Below are positions 1 through 5,777 of a stretch of DNA of 8,453 nucleotides, piece by piece. The translations under genes were made by a program, and so were the position numbers. The notes under the pieces are model-generated. The model was given only the letters and a program-made list of their open reading frames with translations. It did no database searches and had not been told where the DNA came from. Position 1 is the first letter of the stretch. Each line of letters begins with the position of its first letter. Source of the DNA: DATAPD01 sp036265385. GTDB taxonomy: Bacteria; Acidobacteriota; Terriglobia; Terriglobales; Acidobacteriaceae. The stretch is from the NCBI GenBank assembly GCA_036265385.1, contig DATAPD010000013.1:1-8453 (forward strand). The letters run 5' to 3'.

Positions 1-12
1 GTCTTTTGCCAG

Positions 13-42
13 ATGACGCGAGTCGAGCCAGACTGCTAAAAT
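13..42 (+). promoter_or_regulatory. Possible sigma-70-type promoter of the tRNA-Ala gene
   Basis: An extended -10 element, TGC followed by TAAAAT (37-42; five of six consensus bases), lies 18 bases after ATGACG (13-18; four of six matches to TTGACA). Transcription would start near 49, leaving a leader of about 17 bases before the mature tRNA at 66. The position fits a tRNA promoter. This is pattern matching by eye on a short stretch, and part of the control region may lie outside the window. Confidence 0.35.
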
Positions 43-65
43 CAATTATTTCGACCTATCAACGT

Positions 66-141
66 GGGGCTATAGCTCAGCTGGGAGAGCGCCTCGTTCG
101 CAACGAGGAGGTCGTCGGTTCGAGCCCGACTAGCTCCACCA
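66..141 (+). tRNA. tRNA-Ala (anticodon CGC)
   Basis: A complete 76-base cloverleaf can be folded by hand. The acceptor stem GGGGCTA pairs with TAGCTCC and includes the G3-U70 wobble pair, the classic identity element of alanine tRNA. The D stem is GCTC/GAGC with an 8-base loop. The anticodon stem CCTCG/CGAGG encloses TTCGCAA, placing CGC at 99-101 to read the alanine codon GCG. The variable region has 5 bases, and the T stem GTCGG/CCGAC has loop TTCGAGC. The discriminator A at 138 is followed by a CCA encoded in the gene (139-141). It is transcribed convergently toward the operon that fills the rest of the window. Confidence 0.97.
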
Positions 142-290
142 ATCTCTTCAACCACTTCCCGGATTTTTCTCGCGATCTACCCGTCAAACCTCCGTTTTTT
201 GTGACAACAATGGGACAAACTCGCTGAATCAATGGGACCAGCTGGAGCTAGGATGTTTCATGGGCTCACCAATCAACTCGCTTGAATTAT
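142..290. other. Convergent spacer between the tRNA and the operon end
   Basis: This 149-base stretch separates the tRNA 3' end from the stop codon of the ferredoxin-flavoprotein gene. I see no gene in it. A run of six T at 195-200 could end the tRNA transcript, but no strong GC stem precedes it, so I do not call a terminator for either strand. It holds two kinds of short direct repeat, at 208-238 and at 218-290, described separately. No copy of the tRNA 3' end is visible here, so there is no sign of an attachment-site duplication. Confidence 0.6.
208..238. repeat. Direct repeat CAATGGGAC, two copies 22 bases apart
   Basis: CAATGGGAC occurs at 208-216 and again at 230-238. Both copies sit just downstream of the tRNA gene and are followed by the palindrome CCAGCTGG (238-245). 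Regularly spaced TGGGACA-type repeats are a feature I associate with the ends of some IS21-like insertion sequences, but no transposase remnant or second end is present in the window. The repeat itself is certain; a mobile-element origin is only a suggestion. Confidence 0.5.
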
Positions 291-1682
291 TCAGCTTCGA
301 GCGGCAACTTGGGCGAGACGAGAGCCTTGGGCCGAAAAGCTTGGAATTCTCTTTTCATCATCTACGCGGGCCAGCATGTCTTCCGCACCAAATCCTACGC
401 CGATTTTTCTCAGGAAGTCGTTCGGCGGAACGCCACCCGCAAAGACCCACACGAAGTCGTTCTTTATCTCTTCGGATCGTTGCTGCTGACTCAAGACCAC
501 GGAATTGACTTTAATCTCCACGACATTCGATTCAAATAGAACTCGAAGTTGCCCTTTTCGTATGAACTCGTCAATTCGCTTTGCATTTCGGTCCTTGATG
601 CGACTCAAGGAAGCTTGCCGATAGGAGAGGGTCACGTTATTGCCGGGTTGGGAGGCTAAGCCCATCGCTGCCTCGACTGCGCTGTCACCGCCACCCACAA
701 CGAGAATATGTTTATTCACGTAGTGATCCGCCTCGATTAGGCGATACATCACCTTGGGCAAGTCTTCGCCGGGCACGTCCAGCTTACGAGGAGTTCCGGT
801 GCGCCCCAACGCCAGGATCACGGCACGAGCACTGTAATGATTGCTCGCTGTCACAACGTCGAGGATTCCATCGCTCCCTCGGACAATGTTTTCTACCGCC
901 TCTCCTGTGCGAACGTTGAAATCACTGCGATTCAAGACCATGTCCCAGAATGCCAACAGATGTTCCTTGGAAAGTTCAGTCTTCTTAAATTTCCCATAGA
1001 GTGGGAAGTCCACCGGGCTGGTCATCACAAGTTTCTGTCGCGGGTACTTGGCTACGGTCCCACCAACTTCATCGCGCTCAAGGGTCATATAGTTGAGCTG
1101 GCATTCAATAGCGCGCAACGATGCACTGATCCCTGCGGGACCGGCTCCGATGATGAGAACGTCGTAAATATCAGAACGCGATTCTGCAGACCGAGATTGC
1201 AAGCGCCGCACAATGGTATCCACGCACTCGCGACCTTGATTGACGGCGTTTTTAATCAGCGCCAGACCGCCAAGTTCGCCCACGATGAACAGATTGGGCA
1301 CAGTCGTTTCAAACTCTGGCGAGAGACGGGGCATATCCGCACTCATTCCCGGCGCAGCCATAACCATGGTGATAGCGCCCACTGGGCAGGCTTCTGCGCA
1401 TAAGCTGTGGCCGATGCATTTGTGAGCGTTGACGATGGCAGCTTTCCCTCCCAGCATTCCAAGAACATCCCCTTCTGGACACACCGACGTGCAACTTCCG
1501 CAGCCGATGCAGTTGGAAATGTCGATATGAGGGTGTTGCGCGCGCGGTCCGTGGGAATAAAGCTTGCCTTTTTCCGCGGCGGCCTTGGCGCGCGCTTCGC
1601 TGTCTCGAAGTCCCTTCATGTAATTCCAAAGAAAGAACGAGGAAATCAGAGCGGTAATGAGGATGGCTATGAGGGTGTCCAT
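291..1682 (-). CDS. Membrane-anchored ferredoxin-flavoprotein, NAD(P)H-dependent oxidoreductase
   Basis: This 463-residue protein probably moves electrons between NAD(P)H, FAD and Fe-S clusters on the cytoplasmic face of the inner membrane. Residues 1-22 form one hydrophobic anchor followed by basic residues, consistent with a cytoplasmic body. A two-cluster ferredoxin domain spans about 50-108. The first site is canonical, with C58, C61, C64 and C68; the second is C89, H92, C95 and C99, with histidine in place of one cysteine. From about 172 there is a thioredoxin-reductase-like fold, with the FAD dinucleotide motif GAGPAG at 179-184 and a second nucleotide motif, VVGGGDSA, at 328-335 for NAD(P)H. 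The CXXC redox pair of true thioredoxin reductases is absent, so it resembles YpdA/Bdr-like or ferredoxin-NADP reductase-like enzymes. It is the last gene of the operon, 6 bases after the cytochrome b-like gene, with no clear ribosome binding site, suggesting translational coupling. The ATG start is chosen because it begins the anchor. The physiological partner and electron direction are inferred. Confidence 0.88.
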   Translation of the reverse strand: MDTLIAILITALISSFFLWNYMKGLRDSEARAKAAAEKGKLYSHGPRAQHPHIDISNCIGCGSCTSVCPEGDVLGMLGGKAAIVNAHKCIGHSLCAEACPVGAITMVMAAPGMSADMPRLSPEFETTVPNLFIVGELGGLALIKNAVNQGRECVDTIVRRLQSRSAESRSDIYDVLIIGAGPAGISASLRAIECQLNYMTLERDEVGGTVAKYPRQKLVMTSPVDFPLYGKFKKTELSKEHLLAFWDMVLNRSDFNVRTGEAVENIVRGSDGILDVVTASNHYSARAVILALGRTGTPRKLDVPGEDLPKVMYRLIEADHYVNKHILVVGGGDSAVEAAMGLASQPGNNVTLSYRQASLSRIKDRNAKRIDEFIRKGQLRVLFESNVVEIKVNSVVLSQQQRSEEIKNDFVWVFAGGVPPNDFLRKIGVGFGAEDMLARVDDEKRIPSFSAQGSRLAQVAARS

Positions 1683-1688
1683 GGCTAT

Positions 1689-2633
1689 CTAGAAGAATCC
1701 CATAGTAAGTACAAGTCCCACGTGAAACAGAGCAAGAAGTGCGAAGGTGTAGCTGAATGGCTTGTGCACCACGTGCCAGAGATGAAAAATCTGTTGAGAT
1801 CGCGCAAGAAACAGGATTCGTTTCGAAAGCGAGGCTTCTTCCTGCGCAAGTGCGATGGCCTGTTCCAGGTTGCGATGACGTGTTGTCAGTAATCCACCAC
1901 AGGTCGTGAGCTTCTCTGGAAACGGAATCACACTCCTGCGCAGACCGGCGATACGAAATGGGCGGAGAATGTCGAGACAGAACATGTAGATCAAAGCGAT
2001 AACAGCAGGCAGGCGATCGACATCTTCCTGACTAGGTAAGCGGAGCGTTCTGTGGATGTCGGCCTGACGAAGCACGCTTTGGGCCGCCAACCGTTCGGAC
2101 AACTGCTGACGAAAATCCTGCAATTCTTTGCGCGAGATTTCTGCCGCATTCAGTCGTCTCGGAATTTGGTTGTACAGGTAGCGGCCAACCACGCCACTAA
2201 GGGACACGGCGAGCATGATCCAAAACGCCATGCCGGCAATACCAGCGAACTTGAACGACGAATGCAGAGCAATGACGAAAGGAGCCGAAACACCAAGTAG
2301 CACGTGAAAGTCGAGCCAGTTCTTAGTTGTGCCGATTCGACTTAGCCAAGCCCATCGCTTGCGAAGCGGATAAAGAAAGATTACGGCGAACATTCCGAAG
2401 CCAAGAAAACCGAGCTTTACACCGATCTTTCCGCTCGGCTTTAAGAATCCATGTTGCTCCAGGAATGGCCGTTCGAGCGCATTCGCAGTGTAGTAGTGGA
2501 AGCCGTACCCGAAGATTCCGATGATCAGTGCGATCATCAGAACGTAACCCGCAACCAACAGCACGCGATGCCTCGAAATTCCTTGCCGCGCGTTCGGCAT
2601 GAAACTGCTAGCGACAGTTGCCTGAGTGCTCAT
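1689..2633 (-). CDS. Dihaem cytochrome b-like inner-membrane protein
   Basis: This 314-residue polytopic protein likely carries electrons across the inner membrane between the cytoplasmic flavoprotein and the periplasmic cytochrome. Hydrophobic segments lie near 24-44, 76-92, 110-127, 131-152, perhaps 209-223, and 292-312. Two histidine pairs each have 14-residue spacing: H110/H124 in one helix, and H290/H304 at and in the last helix. This is the geometry of two stacked b haems in ferric-reductase/NADPH-oxidase-type membrane domains. H284 and H287 are further candidates. A polar loop of about 130 residues (153-283) separates the two helical parts. No FAD or NAD(P)H domain is present, which fits with the separate flavoprotein encoded next door. 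The start at 2633 overlaps the upstream stop as ATGA and has GGAGAAAG (2644-2651) 10 bases upstream; a longer in-frame start at 2705 would lie inside the preceding gene and is rejected. I cannot name a characterised homologue. Confidence 0.78.
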   Translation of the reverse strand: MSTQATVASSFMPNARQGISRHRVLLVAGYVLMIALIIGIFGYGFHYYTANALERPFLEQHGFLKPSGKIGVKLGFLGFGMFAVIFLYPLRKRWAWLSRIGTTKNWLDFHVLLGVSAPFVIALHSSFKFAGIAGMAFWIMLAVSLSGVVGRYLYNQIPRRLNAAEISRKELQDFRQQLSERLAAQSVLRQADIHRTLRLPSQEDVDRLPAVIALIYMFCLDILRPFRIAGLRRSVIPFPEKLTTCGGLLTTRHRNLEQAIALAQEEASLSKRILFLARSQQIFHLWHVVHKPFSYTFALLALFHVGLVLTMGFF

Positions 2634-5600
2634 TTTTGTGCCACTTTCTCCTCGGTGCTGACCGAAAACAGCTTGTAATCGGTGAACCGGTGCGTATTGC
2701 GCCAATGCTGGCGTGGTGTTTCAACTTCAACATGAGCTTGTTCAGGGAACCAGATCGTCGTGCCCGAGTCTTTGAATGTTATGGGCACAAAGTTGACGTC
2801 GGAACGCATCCACTTCATGCCGATGTCGTCGAGCCCCTGTTCGACGCCCGCTGTAATCCGCGCCAGAGACCCTGTCTGGGGATCGATCCACGCCGTTCCG
2901 GTTAATTCCAGTGGATACTCGCGGCCGCGGAGAGCAAGTGCTGCCGGCGTTCTAAGACCACGCACATGTTCGAACTGGATTTTTTGCAAAAGGTGGCCGT
3001 CGATTGTCTCTTGCCCGAGATCGGTGAACCGAAAGGCGCCGGAGTAGTACGGGTGAAATACCAGGAACAGCGTCGCGAAACCGTTGCTGACCAATAGTGA
3101 TACGTTCTTCTTTGGGGCCTTTGTTTCCTGCACCGGTAGGCGCGACTCATCGAGGCTTAGCTCGCCACCGGCATTGGTCAGGATCACGAGATAGTCATAC
3201 GTGGATTGGGCTCGATATTCGATTTTTCCTTGTCCGGTCAACTTCTCCTGAACAACTTGTTCGGTGCACTTTGACTGAGAAAACTGTCCGAGAACACTGC
3301 TGAAGCGCGAGTAGCGAGCGTCAGCACGGATGCCAAGCCAGGGGAGCTTCCCAAAAGTGATTTTGTACATCTGGTTGAGAGATGTTGAAGCGTCGCCAGT
3401 CCGATTGCTGCGTCCAAGATCCGTGTAGAGCCAGATCTGTTTGAGGACTTCTACCCTTGCACCCGCGCTGAATCCCTGGAACAGATACTTGTCTAGCAGC
3501 CCAGTGCCAATGAGTGCCGGATCGAAGGTCGGCAGATCGCGGAAATATGTGTGGTTGAGACTGAACTCCACTCTCGGGTGAGGCTGTAGTCGTACTGTCG
3601 TAAAGCTGCGGCCGATACCAGGTCCAGGGGATGGCTGCTCGGGAGGATTTCCGCGCGGACTGTCAGCTTGCAACGACTGATAAATCGACAGGACGTGCTT
3701 ATACGAGAAGCCATTTTCGAGAAAGAGAAATGGACGATCCAGGGTCCACTTGAGTGTACTGAGGCCAATACCTGACGTGCTCGTGTAATGCATGCCGTCA
3801 TAATCGCCGCCTTCGAAGTTGATGAACGCTCCGCCAATGCGGCGATCCGGGTTGTAACTCCATGAGGTCGGATCGGGAGTCGATCCGGCGAAGATTCCAA
3901 GAGTGGTGCCTTCATGAATGCGACGGCCGAAGTATCCTCCGTCAATTGTGTCGAGACTGTTGGCCCAGGGAAGATAAAGCCGTCCGAATCCAGCGACCCA
4001 CGCGGAGTTGGGATTGTCATATGTCATGCTGAGGTGATAGGTGCGATTGATCAGATCCTGCAAAGTTGGCTGCGAATTCGAAGTGCGAGAGTTCAATCGT
4101 CCGCGCCAGTAACCGCTCAAATTCCAGTACGTCCCGTTCAAACGAGTGATATCGGTACGCACGACAAGACCGAGGTTTGAATTTGCGGAGCCCGAGCCGT
4201 CATGCGTCATCATTCCCATGTAGTCGACGCCGATGCGTCCTCGGGCCCGATTTACCGAGGGAAGAGGAGGTTTCGGCACTTCTTCGCGAGCTTCATCGTC
4301 AAGCGTGTCGCCTTCTGAGAAGCTGATTACGGTGGGATATTTGCGCGTAGCGCTCAGTGCGTCGCGTTGGACCAGGGCTTCTTGATCTTGTGCAGAAAGA
4401 TAAGCGAGGTCCCCTACCCTCACAGGGCGCTTCGGTTCAACGATGTTTGTTACGGAAGATGTTTCCGCGACTGAGATCACCTCTAGCTCGGCAATCCCAT
4501 TCTCACCGAGGTTGTCGGCCGGAGTCGCGATTGCGTCACCGGCAGCACTCTCTCGAACCACGAGTTTCATTCCCTCTGATAGTCCTGCTGCGCGACCGCC
4601 TTCAAGGTAGGCGGTATCTTGTGTGACGTATTTCACGCGAAATGCTTTGCGGAGAACAGGCGTCGAAAGGGTGATGTCGGGCGACGCATTCGCAATCGCT
4701 GGAGCAGGCACGCCGTCATCCGTTGCGACAGCCATCGAGGGCGGTTGTGATGAGATGGGTGATGGCTTCTCGGATGCTTGCGGCGCTAGCGCATCAGTTT
4801 CGTTCCCTTGTTTGGGCCTCGCGATTGCGATAGTGCCCACACTTGGTTGAGGTTGCTGGTCAGCTTTGGCATTGATGGGGGCCGCCTGAGGCGTCCCATT
4901 CTTCTGCGGCAGCGAACTTACATCGGAAGGTGCGGCGTTCGGTGTCGTATGTGTTGCGATCGTGTTGGCAGTTGTTTCCGGTGATTGACTCTTGCCTCCG
5001 ACTGGTTGCGGCACATTGCCGCTTCCGGGGGTTCCCATCGACGGGAAAACAGTTCCTTCGGCCAAGCTTCCATAATTCGGATGACGCGCACTCGGCTTGG
5101 CGGACGTACTCTGGGCAGCTACCTGTTTTTGATTCGCAGCCGTCTCGCTTGGGAAATTCAAAGGAGGCTGCGTTGGGGGAGGGGCTACCGAACTGTCTGC
5201 TTGATTTGTTTTGTCGGTACTCACCGGCGCAGACTGAGACTTCCGAAAAATACTCGTAATCGGCGCAGATGCGGCCGGCGCCGGGCCGTTGCGACGTTTT
5301 GACTCCAGCGGAGGGCTGACCTGCAGAGTCAAAACGATGGTGGTGCCTTCATTGGCGACGGTGTAAGGACAGTCGGATTGGAGATCAACCACTAAATGAG
5401 TCTCAGGCGGAGAAGATTGATTCAATGCATAGCGGACGGCTCGAACTCCATTTGCGTTAATTGAAAGTTTCTTGGGGCCATTGCGAACGGTCGTGCCGGG
5501 TAGAACCACGATCAGACGGCTGGGATTGTGAGCCTTCAAAATTTCAGGCGTTACATTTCTGGATAGCGAGATTTCCACCTTCGCTTCCGACCCTGCGGAG

Positions 5601-5719
5601 CGTATCACCTTCACTTGACGCAGTTCCGCCGTTTCCGCAGGCACAGCCTGTGCGCCAGCGTGAACGACATATAGAAACAAACCGCAAACTTGTAAAACTC
5701 GTTTCACTCTCTCCGTCAC
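2630..5719 (-). CDS. AMIN domain / SH3-like / outer-membrane beta-barrel fusion protein
   Basis: This 1029-residue exported protein probably sits in the outer membrane and is tied to the cell wall. A signal peptide (about 1-25: basic start, hydrophobic core, AGA/AQA cleavage sites) precedes an AMIN-like beta domain at about 33-135, a type found in PilQ and amidases and linked to peptidoglycan or septal targeting. A disordered linker rich in Pro, Ala, Ser, Thr and Gln covers about 138-350. A small beta domain at about 357-443 resembles FlgT-C or SH3-like modules, with the motif GGRAAGLSEGMKLVV. Residues of about 490-812 show alternating amphipathic strands with many aromatics and turns, roughly 14-16 strands, as in an outer-membrane barrel. 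Residues of about 815-1029 form a separate domain with WIDPQTGSLARI and HRFTDYKLF motifs, which I recall from acidobacterial hypothetical proteins and suspect has a LolA/RseB-like fold. The start is uncertain: GTG at 5719 has only a weak ribosome binding site, GTG at 5707 is an alternative, and an ATG at 5721-5723 is out of frame. It lies between the cytochrome and the cytochrome b-like gene, suggesting a docking or conduit role. Confidence 0.8.
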   Translation of the reverse strand: MTERVKRVLQVCGLFLYVVHAGAQAVPAETAELRQVKVIRSAGSEAKVEISLSRNVTPEILKAHNPSRLIVVLPGTTVRNGPKKLSINANGVRAVRYALNQSSPPETHLVVDLQSDCPYTVANEGTTIVLTLQVSPPLESKRRNGPAPAASAPITSIFRKSQSAPVSTDKTNQADSSVAPPPTQPPLNFPSETAANQKQVAAQSTSAKPSARHPNYGSLAEGTVFPSMGTPGSGNVPQPVGGKSQSPETTANTIATHTTPNAAPSDVSSLPQKNGTPQAAPINAKADQQPQPSVGTIAIARPKQGNETDALAPQASEKPSPISSQPPSMAVATDDGVPAPAIANASPDITLSTPVLRKAFRVKYVTQDTAYLEGGRAAGLSEGMKLVVRESAAGDAIATPADNLGENGIAELEVISVAETSSVTNIVEPKRPVRVGDLAYLSAQDQEALVQRDALSATRKYPTVISFSEGDTLDDEAREEVPKPPLPSVNRARGRIGVDYMGMMTHDGSGSANSNLGLVVRTDITRLNGTYWNLSGYWRGRLNSRTSNSQPTLQDLINRTYHLSMTYDNPNSAWVAGFGRLYLPWANSLDTIDGGYFGRRIHEGTTLGIFAGSTPDPTSWSYNPDRRIGGAFINFEGGDYDGMHYTSTSGIGLSTLKWTLDRPFLFLENGFSYKHVLSIYQSLQADSPRGNPPEQPSPGPGIGRSFTTVRLQPHPRVEFSLNHTYFRDLPTFDPALIGTGLLDKYLFQGFSAGARVEVLKQIWLYTDLGRSNRTGDASTSLNQMYKITFGKLPWLGIRADARYSRFSSVLGQFSQSKCTEQVVQEKLTGQGKIEYRAQSTYDYLVILTNAGGELSLDESRLPVQETKAPKKNVSLLVSNGFATLFLVFHPYYSGAFRFTDLGQETIDGHLLQKIQFEHVRGLRTPAALALRGREYPLELTGTAWIDPQTGSLARITAGVEQGLDDIGMKWMRSDVNFVPITFKDSGTTIWFPEQAHVEVETPRQHWRNTHRFTDYKLFSVSTEEKVAQK
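2644..2651 (-). promoter_or_regulatory. Ribosome binding site of the cytochrome b-like gene
   Basis: GGAGAAAG lies 10 bases before the ATG at 2633 and inside the 3' end of the barrel gene. Together with the ATGA overlap it fixes the start codon over the longer in-frame alternative at 2705, and it points to translational coupling. Confidence 0.6.
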
Positions 5720-5777
5720 TCATGCCACTCGGCACCCTTTCGGAAATGCGAATTGCTAAGCACGATGTTTGCCATCC

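Noticed and set aside
160..200. Rho-independent terminator after the tRNA
   Set aside because: There is a T-run at 195-200 but no stable GC-rich hairpin directly before it.
6..227. Plus-strand open frame of 73 codons covering the tRNA
   Set aside because: It runs through the whole tRNA gene. Its apparent protein is the familiar false translation of a tRNA-Ala sequence.
2634..2705. A 24-residue N-terminal extension of the cytochrome b-like protein
   Set aside because: It would lie wholly inside the barrel gene. The ATG at 2633 has a better ribosome binding site and the typical ATGA overlap.
5544..5735. Minus-strand 63-codon frame starting at the ATG 5723 or upstream of it
   Set aside because: It overlaps the signal peptide and AMIN coding region in another frame and has no domain. 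The barrel frame has clear signal peptide and domain sense.
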